This document shows, one piece after another, positions 49,226-59,952 of a DNA stretch of 64,000 nucleotides. The stretch comes from Auriscalpium vulgare. Its lineage: Eukaryota > Basidiomycota > Agaricomycetes > Russulales > Auriscalpiaceae. The notes under the pieces were generated by a model. That model searched no databases, was not told the origin of the DNA, and saw only the letters and a list, made by a program, of their open reading frames with translations. A program made the translations under genes and the position numbers. Position 1 is the first letter of the stretch, and the number at the start of each line of letters is the position of its first letter. The stretch is from assembly GCA_019915015.1 (NCBI GenBank), contig JAHBBC010000005.1:1488001-1552000 (forward strand), read 5' to 3'.

Positions 49226-49987
49226 TCAAGTAGAAATGCCGGCTTGCAGAGCCGTGACGCGCGCACGTAGATGGAGATTCTCCTCCTGCGCCCGCGCGAG
49301 AGCCCAATGCGACTCGTCCAGCTCGCTCCGCACGCGCGCGAGCTCCTTGACCGTCTCGTCCTCCAGCTCGCCGGCGCCAACAGCAACACCTACACTCATC
49401 AGCACCTGCTTTCTCTTTGCTCACGCGACACAATGCACTGACCTCCAACGAGCTTGAGCAGCCGCCACAAACGCAGGATGATGAGCAGCCCCGCGAGCTC
49501 ACGTTCCCGCCCGCGCAGCACGACTTCGAGCACGAACGTCGTGACAATGATGGCAGCATCGAACAGATGCAGCGTCGCGTGCGGAACGGGACCGCGAGGG
49601 AAATAGTACTTGGGGCCCAGGGACCAGAGCGTGAGGGGTATTTCAATGAGGAATAGTGTGGTGATGGTGGTGGAGATATCAGAGAGGACCTCGAGCCAAA
49701 CGGGAGCGTCGGGGCCGGCTGGTGCCTCGCATGACGTGGAGAGAAGGGTGAAGGAAAGATCCGCGAGGACACAACTTGCGTCAATTACGATCTATACATG
49801 AGTGTGAGGGCAATGAGAGGAGCTAGGATGGGACACGGACGAGAGCGATAACGAGCTTGTGGACAGCGGAGGATTCAAGGGCAGACGCGACACGCTCACG
49901 CCACGCGGCCTGTTTCTCGTCCTGTTCACGACCTGCTTCTGGGTCGGCGGTAGATGAGGATGGGAGAAGAGGCTCTTGCTCAGACAT
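49226..49987 (-). CDS. Voltage-gated proton channel, Hv1 type (fungal)
   Basis: Hv1 channels are lone voltage-sensor domains that let protons out of the cell. Three exons (49841-49987, 49443-49791, 49226-49389) give 219 residues. After an acidic N-terminus (MSEQEPLLPSSSTADPEAG) come four membrane segments: S1 KLVIALIVIDASCVLADL (about 44-66) with Asp53 at the place of the proton-selectivity Asp; S2 ITTLFLIEIPLTLW with Glu99; S3 LFDAAIIVTTFVLEVVL with Asp127; S4 LAGLLIILRLWRLLKLVG with Arg156, Trp158, Arg159 and Lys162, the RxWRxxR/K signature that separates Hv1 from other voltage sensors. The C-terminus, ETVKELARVRAELDESHWAL, is a coiled coil that would dimerise the channel. The third gating charge is Lys and not Arg. 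No pore domain follows. Starts at the first ATG; all splices keep frame. Confidence 0.85.
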
Positions 49988-50571
49988 CGCAGGAGAGGCA
50001 AAGGGGTTGATGACCGTGCATGCCAGCGAGTCTCCATCATCGATACACCGACGCCACAGGCGCGCCTCGACTATAAATACACCCCTTACATCCACATATC
50101 TTCTGTGCCCGCCACGGACTCGACTACATCCACACCTTCCCGCCCGACGAGTCGCCGCCATCGCTGCCGACAAGCGCATCCCTGAGTGCGCCGCCGACGC
50201 GTGTCGTCATGCCCGGCTTTCGACAAATCGTGATTTGTCACATTCTCGATCGATTTGGACTCGCGATGAACGCTATGCGCTGTCTCTGAACAGCGCTGAC
50301 TCTGAACAGCGCTGACTCCTGCTTTCTGTAACTCGCGTGGACTTCCGCAGGCAGTCTGCGGGCTCACCGGAAAATACTGGGGGGCAGAGCGCGTTGCTGA
50401 AGGATCATAGGAGCGCATCGGGGCATGTGGATGCTGCTTTCTCGCGTGGTCAGACCGCCTTTGATTAAACAGTATGTGGGTCATTGGTATACATGACGCC
50501 CCACTCCTGTCATCGTATAAAAAAGGAGTGTTCCTCGACCTCCTTCCTACTATCCACATCCTCTCAGCGAA
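49988..50571. promoter_or_regulatory. Divergent promoter region, Hv1 channel and first SDR
   Basis: A 584-base gap. TATAAAA at 50516-50522, 56 bases before the SDR ATG at 50572, is a clear core promoter. The direct repeat GAACAGCGCTGACTC occurs twice near 50288-50317. No gene is supported inside. Confidence 0.5.
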
Positions 50572-51877
50572 ATGGGCAGACTTTCATTTCGCAAATTCCT
50601 CGCATCCCAGTGGGACCCTGTGCCGCTCGTGGAGCACGACCTCTCGGGCAAAACAGTCCTTGTTGTAGGTGCCAACACAGGACTGGGTCTCGAGGCAGCA
50701 AAGCACTTTGCGTCTATGGGGCCCAAGCACCTCGTCCTGGCGTGTCGCAGCTTGCAGAGGGGCGAGGCCGCAGCCGCCGGTGAGTTGTCTGTGTCTTGCG
50801 CTTCCTTTCACGGCTGAAGGGGACGTTATTCGTATCCAGCGATCAAGTCTGCGACGGGCTTTGACGGCGTTGCCGTGCGCATCGTCGACCTCGCCGTGTT
50901 TTCTTCCGTGATTGATTTCGCCGAGGCGTTCGAGAAAGAGTTTGGCCAACTGGACATCCATGTCATTAACGCTGCAACGGCCACGGGCTTGTACGAGCAA
51001 ACCGTTGATGGTTGGGAGTCGAGGTGTGTGCGCTCTGTAAGTGAATCGGCGAAGCGCTGACGTCGCGCTTTCACTCCCTTTAGCCTCCAGATCAACGTCC
51101 TGTCATGCTTGCTTCTGTCCGTGCTTTTGCTTCCGGCGTCCTTGAAAGCCGCTGCACCGTCCGCGCGAGCGAGGGTGGTCGTGGTTTCGAGCGAAGTGCA
51201 CGCCTGGTACACCGTCGCGGAAGACGAACTGGCGAACCCGCGGCCGTTAGAGCTGTATAATGACAGGGCGTATTGCACTACTGAGTAAGGCCACTGGCTT
51301 CTCGCCGGTCATCCTGAGCTGACTTATGCCTTGCAGAACAATGAAGGGCCGATATCGGCTATCCAAGCGTAGGCGCAATTTCTCCGCTTCTGAACAGATC
51401 TCTCATCCCCCACAATTAGTCCTTGATGTTTTCATCACCCGCGAGTTCGCCTCCCGCATTGCGGCAGATTCCCCGCTCGTCGTGAATACTGTGAATCCCG
51501 GTTTCTGCAAGACCGAGCTCGCGCGCAACATCCCGTTCCCAGCCTCCGTCGGGATGAAGTTGTTTCAGTTCTTCGTCGCGCGCACCGCGGAGATGGGCAG
51601 CCGCGTGCTCGTGTGGGGAGCGCTGGGCGGTCGGAATCGCGAGCGCGACCTGCATGGTGCGTACATCTCGGACGGGGCTGTCAACGAGCCTAGCGACTTC
51701 GTGTTGAGTGACGAGGGGATGCAAATGCAGCAGCGGATTTGGGTGAGTGTTAACGCCGGCATCCTTCTTGATAGTTCTTTGACTGACTACTCGTCAATTT
51801 AGGACGAATCGGTGGAGGTTCTATCGGCGGTGTCGCCCAGATTTAAGGAGCTCGCAGCTGTACATTTGAAGAACTAG
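50572..51877 (+). CDS. Short-chain dehydrogenase/reductase (SDR), tandem copy 1
   Basis: SDR enzymes reduce or oxidise alcohols, sterols or ketones with NAD(P)H. The ATG at 50572 gives MGRLSFRKFLASQWDPVPLV, then the Rossmann motif VLVVGANTGLGLEAAKHFAS (TGxxxGxG type), LACRSLQRGEAAAA, VRIVDLAVFSSV, the NAA motif VINAATATGLY, SLQINVLSCLLLSVLL, the Ser-containing strand VVVVSSEVHAWY and, formed across an intron, TMKGRYRLSKLLDVFITREF with the catalytic YxxxK. Next VNTVNPGFCKTELARNIPFP and RNRERDLHGAYISDGA, ending LAAVHLKN; TAG at 51875-51877. Five introns. The protein resembles retinol-dehydrogenase/WWOX-like SDRs of fungi. Substrate unknown. The next gene is its close paralogue with the same exon pattern. 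Confidence 0.85.
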
Positions 51878-52252
51878 TGATCTCATCGAGAACGAGACTC
51901 ACAGCGACTTTATCACAAACAAAGAACCAATGATATCTGGACCACACTTCGGATTGCGTCACAGAATGAATTGGTTCTTACTGTAATTCTCCTACAGCTC
52001 CTCAAGCTCAAGACCAACCATCAGTTAACAAAGCTGAGCGCTGAACCGCGCCTCACCCACTACGAATTTATCTGTCACATGCCGCCGCCGCGTCAGCGAT
52101 GCGGCTGCCGGCGACGCGCGTCAGGCGGCTTCAATACTGTTCTGATTGTCCAGTGTCCTCGCTAGCGGTTATAGGAGGCCGCAAGGCTCCCATATAAGAA
52201 AGGGTGTTTCGCGAGTGAGCTCTCCTTATCCACAACTCTCAGCCACTCAGAC
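51878..52252. promoter_or_regulatory. Spacer between the SDR copies with TATA element
   Basis: This 375-base spacer holds the 3' flank of copy 1 and the promoter of copy 2. CATATAAG at 52191-52198 lies about 60 bases before the copy 2 ATG and is followed by AAAGGGTGTTTC, echoing AAAGGAGTGTTCC at the same place in the copy 1 promoter. The promoters were therefore duplicated with the genes. Confidence 0.5.
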
Positions 52253-53538
52253 ATGAAATATTCATTCCGCGCATTCCTTGCATCCCAATGGGACCCTGTG
52301 CCGCTCGTGAAGGACGACCTCTCGGGCAGAATAGTCCTCGTTGTAGGTGCCAATACAGGGCTGGGCCTTGAGGCTGCGAAGCATTTCGCGTCTATGGGGC
52401 CAAAGCACCTCATCCTCGCGTGTCGCAGTCTGAAGAAGGGCGACGCCGCGGCTACCGGTGAGTTGTTCGTCTCCTGTGCACTTCTTTTCAGGCTTATTTG
52501 CATGCAGCAATCAAATCTGCGACGGGCTTTGACGGCGTTGTCGTGCGCATCGTCGACCTCGCCGTGTTTTCCTCCGTGATCGCATTCGCTGAGGCGTTTG
52601 AGAAAGAGTTTGGCCAACTGGACATCCACGTTTACAACGCTGCAACGGCGGTGGACTTGTATGATCAAACAGTCGATGGCTGGGAATCAACGTAAGTGCC
52701 TTTGAACTCAGTCGGCGAGCAACCACTGATGTCTGCTTCCGTTAGTCTGCAGATCAATGTTTTGTCGTGCTTGCTTCTATCCGTCCTTTTGCTTCCGGCT
52801 TCTTTGAAAGCCGCTAGACCATCCGCGCGAGCGAGGATCGTCGTGGTTGCGAGTGGGGTGCACCTCTGGCACAACGTCACGGAAGAGGAACTAGCGAATC
52901 CGCGCTTTTTCGAGCTCTTCAACGACACTGCGTATTGCACTCCCAAGTAAGGCCACTAAGATCTCGCCGGTCGTCTTGAGCTGACTTACGATTTGCAGAA
53001 CAATGAAGGATCGATATCAGCTATCTAAGCGTAAGAGTATTCTCTCCCATTTTGAACATACCTCTAATTTCCTGGTGACAGTCCTTGACGTATTTATCGC
53101 CCGTGAGTTCGCCTCCCGCCTCCCGGCGGACTCCCCGCTGGTCGTGGACGCCGTGGACCCGGGATTCTGCAAGACCGAGCTCGTGCGCAATATCAGGTTC
53201 CCAGCGTCGCTCGGGATGAGGCTGTTCCAGTTCCTCGTCGCGCGCACCGCGGAGATGGGCAGTCGCGTGCTCGTGTGGGCAGCGCTGGGCGGCCGGAATC
53301 GCGAGCGCGCACTGAATGGCGCGTACATCGCGAGTGGGGCTGTATACGAGCCTAGCGATTTTGTGTTGAGTGATGAGGGCCTGCAGATGCAGAAGCGGAT
53401 TTGGGTGAGTGATCATTATTCTCAAGTTTTTTTTCGACTGACTGACCACTCTCTTCCGTTCAGGACGAATCGGTGGATATTCTCTCAGCGGTGTCGCCTA
53501 GGTTCAAGGAGCTCGCAGGTATATATCTCAAGAATTAG
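52253..53538 (+). CDS. Short-chain dehydrogenase/reductase (SDR), tandem copy 2
   Basis: Closely related to copy 1 along its whole length. From MKYSFRAFLASQWDPVPLVK it has the Rossmann motif VLVVGANTGLGLEAAKHFAS, LACRSLKKGDAAAT, VRIVDLAVFSSV, VYNAATAVDLYDQTVDGWE, SLQINVLSCLLLSVLL, IVVVASGVHLWHNV, TMKDRYQLSKLLDVFIAREF with YxxxK, VDAVDPGFCKTELVRNIRFP and RNRERALNGAYIASGA, ending LAGIYLKN; TAG at 53536-53538. Intron positions match copy 1. The Ser strand is VASG where copy 1 has VSSE, and the N-terminus is recoded, so substrate preference may differ. All catalytic residues are kept and no frame breaks are seen, so both copies appear functional. Confidence 0.85.
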
Positions 53539-53935
53539 ATGATCTCATCGAGCAAAGAGGCTGCGTAGCGCGCTTCACGAAAACAGAGAAACAATTACTT
53601 GTACAATATGGACTACAGCTACTGCCAATCTTGTCTACTTTCTCCACCACTCTCTGCCACTGCACAGCATGAGCCTGCGAAGCGTCGATCCTCACAGCAA
53701 ATCAACGTACAGCGAATTAACGTCAAAACGCACAAAGCCAGCACAATCAGCGCTCGCGCGCCGGGCTTCAATCCTCCCTATCCCCGCTGCTAGCGCCGGA
53801 GTTGCTATTGTTGTGCCAGCAAGAACCCTAGTATCAAAATAACTTATGATCTCCGGCGATCATATGTGCAATCCACCTAGGACATGAGCAGACAGAGCCC
53901 GTCAGCTGCCAACGGCAAGAGCAATAAATCCCAAA
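53539..53935. other. Convergent intergenic region
   Basis: Between the end of SDR copy 2 and the end of the leftward gene below. A 64-codon frame at 53599 has no motif. Nothing else is seen. Confidence 0.4.
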
Positions 53936-55373
53936 TCAAACACACCGTTTCCAGGCGCCCGACGCTTGATCCCGGCCTAGGTGCTTCACGTACCGCGCAT
54001 ACTCCGCCTCTGCTGCCGACCAGAACTTGTTGGACACGGCGGAGGCAGGCTTGTCAGCGGACGGCGAGGTGAATTTCCCCGCGACCTTACGCTGCGCTGT
54101 GTGAGGGACAATCTGTCCGTGCGTTGGTTACTTACCAGCAAGGCGAACTGCGCCAGGCGGCCATCGTCGAGGGTTTCCCAAGGCATACCGTGGTCTTCTA
54201 AGAAAGACAGCGCAAAGTCGTCGAGCACCAGTATGCCGTCCTGTCGGACGGAGTCGATAACCTTATGAAGAGCTATTAGACGCTTCTGTCGCCCCGGAAT
54301 TGTGGACGCTCACCGCCTCGCTCAAGGTCTGCTTGCACTCGGTGATGTACGTCGGAAGGAGCAGCTCTACTGCTCGTTGGGCGGGGCTTCCATCTTGCAC
54401 TTTTATGGCATCGATTAGCTGGTTCTTTTTTCCCCTGTTGCGCCAGTGATTCTGGATATGCCAGCGTAAGTTCAAGAGAGTGCTCTAGCTCTAGTCATGA
54501 TGGACATACCAGGGCATTGTCGGCGCAGTCCTCCCAGGTCGTGCAAAGCGAGACGAGAGTGGACATGCAATAAGCCCTCAACGCGATCTTCGATGCATCA
54601 ATCTCCGTCTTCATTCAACAGAAAAGAGCATAAATGACCTTCTGTGAAGACCTCAACCACTGCTCTGCGCTATAACGTTCCGTGCGGGCCCGCGAGGCTT
54701 TGATTTCATTAATGTCGGCGGATAGGGCAAGTATCTGCTGTCTGTTGGCGAAGGATAGCGCTCCGATCGAGAGCAATTTGTCCTCGATCATCCCCTGCTG
54801 GCAATTGAGACGTACCCGTTGCAAGATCTAGTTTGCACTCGCCTTGGAGAAATTGAAAAGGAATCGTCGCCCCTCGACGCTGTCATTGAGTGAAGAAGTG
54901 TCAGTTGGTGCATTGGGCGCTGGACGTGCATCGGCATCGGCATCTGGATGAGCCAAGAAAGAATGCGGTAAAGCGGATCCCGCTTCTGCTCCCGCGGTTC
55001 GCAGAATCCGAGTACTTGCGGTGTCCTGCACGGTGCCGCGCTCGCGGGACCGGTTGTGTATCTGCAAGAGAAGTGCTGTGCCGGCGGAAGGCATCATGTT
55101 CCGAACAGTTTGTGTCGCCGCCATGACCTGCTGAGCGTCGTTGCCAACCTTCGCGCTGACAGCATGCCCGCCAGCGATATTTTCCTCATCAAACATGCGC
55201 GAATTCAATTGGTCCGCATGTGCATGAGAGCGCAATGGTTGCCTAGCGGGGCCGGCGGGTTCATCTACCGGATAGAAAGGAGCATCCTGGAAGGACACCG
55301 ACGTTAATTAGCACAGCAACATGTGAGATAGGTGCGAGTGAGAACATCTCACCGAAGGAGCGGCGTGAGGCAT
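53936..55373 (-). CDS. Hypothetical protein, helical C-terminal half
   Basis: I do not recognise it. ATG at 55373 gives MPHAAPS, spliced to DAPFYPVDEPAGPARQ. The first part is polar and disordered (NSRMFDEENIAGGHAVSAKV, HPDADADARPAPNAPTDTSS). Helical segments follow in further exons: GMIEDKLLSIGALSFANRQQ, QQILALSADINEIKASRART, QLIDAIKVQDGSPAQRAVEL, LLLPTYITECKQTLSEAV, LHKVIDSVRQDGILVLDDFA, LEDHGMPWETLDDGRLAQFA. The last exon, RKVAGKFTSPSADKPASAVS and NKFWSAAEAEYARYVKHLGR, ends WKRCV with TGA at 53936-53938. No zinc finger, membrane segment or catalytic motif is obvious. Five or six introns. Confidence 0.6.
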
Positions 55374-56214
55374 GAGCCTCCTGACAGCCAGCTGGTGAAT
55401 CTTTGTTCCCTCATGACGGCAAGCTTTGCAGCGCCTCATCCAAACACCATTCTTCATGTGCGGGCATATTTTGCACCTATAACGGGCGCCGTGCCGTTTA
55501 AAATCTGAAGAACGCCAGAGTGGCTCCAGCGCGCCGACGGCGGGTAGGCTCTCATATTACGCACGCTGTAGCTCGGCCCCCTCGTAGAGGCGACCGGAGC
55601 GTCGAAGCATTGCAAGAGATCAGATAGGAATGCACTTGTGTTCTGCAAGAAGATGATGAGAGTGCGAAAACGAGAGGTGGACGGGGAAGTGCGGTGCAGA
55701 CATGAGGCAAGGTCGCCGCGAAGAGCTCCCACGCTGCCTATGTCATGTGACCGCGACGTTGGGCGCTGCGGCGTGTGATTGGCTGCGGCACCGGCGCGGA
55801 GTCGGTTGCCGTCTGCGGGCAGACCAAGGGCCTGCTCGATCGTGGCTATCCTCTCCTGCGCCCATGTTCTCAGCGGCTCGTGTGTCTCTTCGACTTATGA
55901 CATATCGCCGCCCACTGTAGTGACGCTCTGGGCAGCTCAACCTATGCCTGCCTGCCCAACATGTCCATCACCTGTCTGTTCTGTCGCCGCTCATACGGGT
56001 CTCCGGTCTTCGCGACAGCTCGCCCCTAAAACCCGCAGCTCTATGCTTGAGCACCGTGGAATCCCCCCTTTCATTCTTTCTCACTGGCTGGGTCAGTCCT
56101 CTGCTTGGGTCAGGCGTCCATCCTTCGTTCTTGGGGATCCTGCTCTTGCAGCTTCGTTATTCTTCGCTCTTTCGCCTACGGCCTGTTTTTCTGAGCTTTT
56201 ATTTGAAAACTGAT
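55374..56214. other. Divergent intergenic region, 0.84 kb
   Basis: Between two genes read outward. The minus frame 55454-55732 and the plus frame 55779-56213 both start at non-ATG codons and lack motifs. No gene is supported. Confidence 0.4.
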
Positions 56215-58054
56215 ATGGATGCGTGGGACGTTTTCCGTAGAGCAAGGATTATCCTCTTCGGTGAGTCTGCCGCGGTTCAAATTAACTTCGAACATAACGC
56301 TAAGGCCTCCTTCAGCGGTTCTTGTCTTCCTCTGCCTCGGATGGGCGATCATCTTTGCAGTCATAATTGCGCGAGAATGGCATTATTACGCAGTGTTTCA
56401 ACGTAGGTGCCTTCAAGTGTTATCTGTCGCTTTAACCTGACCGTATATGTAGGAGCCATCATGCTCAGTCTGCTCGCAACCCATGGATTTACGGCAATTC
56501 TTCTGTACTTGATGTCAGTGAAGCACCTGCCTCAAATATAGTCGCTCACAAGAGATATAGGATTGTGGTGCCCTTCCGCCTGTGGATGGACTTCGCTCGC
56601 GTTCTTTTGCTTCTCATCCTTCACATCGGTATGTCACCATGGTCTCTTTCATAGCGCTTTTAATGATTTTGCCACAGGCAGCGCCGTTGTTTTCACTCTG
56701 TTCAACTCCGGATTCCCTTGTCGTGACCTTGGTGAGCACTCATGTTTTGCATGGCTACGCTCTCGTTCTCACTGTAGCTTCAGGCTCTGAAGAGACTTGC
56801 CGTGATCTTAACTACATCGTGTTCATAGGATGTTGGGTGATCTCCGGTGTTGGTGAGCCAATAGTGCTCACATAGTCAAAACCATGCTCATCAGCGCTGA
56901 CTACCGTAGTGTTGGGATATGCTATCTCTCTCTGCGTGATGTCTACGCGTCCCAAGCCTGTGGGATCCATCTCCGGCAAGCCCGAGCTTGACCTGCCGCC
57001 GGACACCCCGCCTCGCAGCTCGTACGACAGCCGCCGTGAGTCACAGTCCTCTGTGAACTCCCGCAGCGGGCTCCTCAGCAATAGCGGCAACGAGAAGAGG
57101 CTCTCTGTGACCATCGCACAGCCCCCGCGACAATTTGTTGTCGTCAATGGCAGTCCGGGCGATTCGCCTACCAAAAGCCCTCCGCAGTCTAATCGGTCGG
57201 CGTGGTACAACGGCAACCGCGAGTTCATGCATCCCTCGGGACTGGAGGCCGCGCGCTCCTTGGCAGCGTCTCAAATCGCATCTGTTGGCGTCCTCGGTCG
57301 CTCGCCGAGCAGCTCTAACCACCCGCGCACTCAGCCTCGCGCCAGTATGGCGCCTCTCCCCTTCCCGAACCCGTTCCGCGATCCTATTCCTAGGTTCGAC
57401 TCCCCGGCTTCTATCTATTCCACATCGACCATTCGCTCGGACTTGGGTCTTAGAGGACGGGCGGGCTCAGACGGCAGCATCTCGTTCGACCACGCGTCCC
57501 CAAGCCCGCCCGCAAAAACCACGTCCCCTCCTCCGCAGGGTCCGCCGCCGCCCCACGCAGGCTTCTCCCTGTATACCCCGTCCTTACATCGCACGCCTTC
57601 CGAATCCTCGACATACTCGCAGTCATCGACATACTCCGGCCTCTCCACCTACTTGTTCCCCACGTCGCCGAACCGGTCAGCCAACCTGGCCGTGCCGCCG
57701 CTCACGCCGAACCGCACGCACGCCACGACGCCGGCACAGTCCATCCACTCGCTCGCCGCGAGCCTGCACCTCACGCAGCCGCCCGCGCCTGCCGCGGTCG
57801 CGCAGGGCCCCGCGCGGCGCAGCCTGTTCCTCCGCCTCAGCCCGCCGAAGACTATCGGGCCGCCGTCGGTCTCGTACAACGCGCCCTTCGGCACGCGCGG
57901 CCCCGTCGTCAATGTTCTGCGGCGCTACGGCTCGCAAGGCCATTCTCCGGTGGAGAATCCTGGCCCGCAGCTTGAGCGGCGCGGTAGTGATGGACAAACT
58001 GTGGATAGCAGCCAGTGGAGACGTCTTGTGATGAATGCTGCGAATCGCCCGTAA
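56215..58054 (+). CDS. Four-helix membrane protein with long disordered tail
   Basis: Unknown family. The ATG at 56215 gives MDAWDVFRRARIILF and then, over six short exons, four or five hydrophobic segments: AVLVFLCLGWAIIFAVIIA, IMLSLLATHGFTAILLYLM, FRLWMDFARVLLLLILHI, YIVFIGCWVISGV joined to VLGYAISLCVM. The short loop between the third and fourth holds FNSGFPCRDL and GSEETCRDL, each with a Cys. A single exon of about 1.1 kb then encodes a Ser/Pro-rich cytosolic tail of about 370 residues (STRPKPVGSISGKPELDLPP, DTPPRSSYDSRRESQSSVNS). TAA at 58052-58054. The small early exons would be easy to miss. The layout resembles fungal tetraspan plasma-membrane proteins, but no specific match is claimed. 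Confidence 0.65.
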
Positions 58055-58651
58055 GGCCTTTCTGGATGTGCATACTTTTCTGATGCATGGTGCTCTGTAG
58101 CACCCAATCGTGTAGTAGACAACAATGGACAATACAGTACTCGTACATTCTAATGGGCACCTGCATAGCGGGCCGCCGGTGCATTCTAAATTATTCATTC
58201 CTGTATCCTCCATCGCCGGCCCCGCCGCTTGCCTCCTCAGTCGCGTCTTCTCATCGTTGCTTGGCGATGGAACAGCATGTGCGCTCGGGGTTGTCTATCT
58301 GCCCATCACTTTCGCTCAAAGTGTCAAGCTCGGGGCTCGAAGCGCTACCAGAGATAGCGCCCACATGATACCATCACCCGTGCCCGCTGTGAAGGTATTA
58401 TGTATTCCGCATGGAACGATTCCTGGACGGCATGCAAGGGGAGTTCACAGTCAATATATAGAGCAGCCACATGTGTGCATTCTGGGAAGTGTCGCTGAAT
58501 TTCACAAACGTGCCGGTACGTAGATAAGTATGCGTCCTACCGTATCGCGTCTCCGAATCATCGAGATCTCCTTTCAGAGGTATATAAGACAGAGAGTGAG
58601 GGACGAGCGAACCAGCTCAAGGCCGGCGATCACCTGCGATCGCGAGCAGTC
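58055..58651. promoter_or_regulatory. Promoter of the secreted nuclease, TATA box
   Basis: A 597-base gap between rightward genes. TATATAAG at 58581-58588 is 71 bases before the ATG of the nuclease gene. The rest holds no recognisable gene. Confidence 0.5.
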
Positions 58652-59616
58652 ATGAAGTACCCAACTTTGCTGCTCCTGGCTGCGGTCTCCACCTTGGCAG
58701 CGCCTATCGTCAACGTCCGCAGAGCGCTCCCGACTTCAGTCTCGGTAGCGACAGCAAAGACGTACCTCGACGAGCGTAAGTTTCCGATATCCAAGCACAA
58801 TCAGCTGATTGCACGGGTGTCTTGCAGTGACAGTGGCAGTGGACTCGAACTCTCCCGCATACGCGCGTGATCTGTTCAAGACATGGGATATCAGTGAGTT
58901 ATCAGTCCTGTATACCATCCGATTGGAATTTAAATGCTAACCGATATCTGCAGTCTCCGGCACCTGCGATACCAGGGAGAGTAAGTCCTCGTGTAGACGC
59001 GCGTTTGTGATGTGCAACTGACATGTCCCCACTATAAGCTGTGCTCAAGAGAGATGGGACGGACGTCGTGACGAACAGCGCCTGCGCTGCGACTTCTGGA
59101 AACTGGGTATCACCATACGATGGCGTCCCGACTGATCTGGCCAGCGACCTTGACATCGTGAGACGCACCTCCACGAACTGCGACGTTTGCATTAATGCAT
59201 AGCATGCCTAGGATCACCTGGTTCCATTGAAAGAAGTAAGAGCTGGCGCGCACCCCTGATCGCCCGATCTTGACGCTTGGCTGTGTCCTTCCAGGCATGG
59301 CTATCGGGCGCGAGAGACTGGACTGCCGCCCAGCGCGAGGCGTTCGCGAACGACTTGACCCGGCCGCAGCTGGTCGCGATCACGGATAACCTGAACGAGT
59401 CCAAGGGTAGGGACAGAATCAGTATGGTTCAGTGACCGCTCGGCTGACGCGCAGACTGCCGCAGGTGACAAGGATCCCGCGCAATTTATGCCCCCGCTGG
59501 CGAGCTTCAAATGCGAGTATGTCCGGGCGTGGATCACCGTGAAGCACTACTATGCGCTCACTGTGGATAGTGCGGAGAAGACGGCCCTGCAGGGCTTCCT
59601 TACGAGCGTTTGTTGA
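58652..59616 (+). CDS. Secreted HNH-family nuclease (DUF1524/GmrSD C-terminal type)
   Basis: A short extracellular protein. The ATG at 58652 opens a signal peptide (MKYPTLLLLAAVSTLAAPI) followed by NVRRALPTS, a likely propeptide with a dibasic site. Over about seven short exons the sequence runs YLDELTVAVD, YARDLFKTWDI, SGTCDTRE, TVLKRDGTDVVTNSACAATS, GNWVSPYDGVPTDLASDLDI, then the catalytic block DHLVPLKE joined to AWLSGARDWTAAQREAFAND and QLVAITDNLNESKGDKDPAQ, PPLASFKCEYVRAWITVKHY, ending LTSVC. DHxVPL with the downstream N and GDKDPA motif is the DUF1524 HNH nuclease signature. TGA at 59614-59616. Members in fungi are secreted; their targets are unknown, and RNA or DNA cleavage is a family-based inference. 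Confidence 0.82.
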
Positions 59617-59952
59617 GTGTTCGTCAATCCGAAGTAGATGTCCTATGTATCAATGTAAGTTAGGACTAGAACTTGAAGATGCGATGAGATCATTGAGATC
59701 ACGTACGTTCGCGAGACTGAAATGAACAGCTAGCTCGCCATTGTCACCGGTGCATCAAAACGGATCCTGCCGCGCTGAAGCTGCATGCGCAGGACAGACC
59801 GTGCAAAACAGAACGCATGAAGAAGAAATGCCGTCACTAACTTGTAGGTGAGCTGCCGGTGGCCGCGTAGATGACGTCATGCCCACAGAGGCGCGCTCCC
59901 CCAACGAGATCAACTATTGCAACCTCCCGCTTGTTCCCTACCTGCATCGACG
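59617..59952. other. Intergenic region between two rightward genes
   Basis: Holds the 3' flank of the nuclease gene and the promoter of the FUN14 gene. No gene or clear element seen. Confidence 0.4.

Noticed and set aside
55454..55732. Minus-strand frame upstream of the 53.9-kb gene
   Set aside because: Starts at GTG, no motif, and lies upstream of the assigned ATG at 55373; it is probably promoter or leader sequence.
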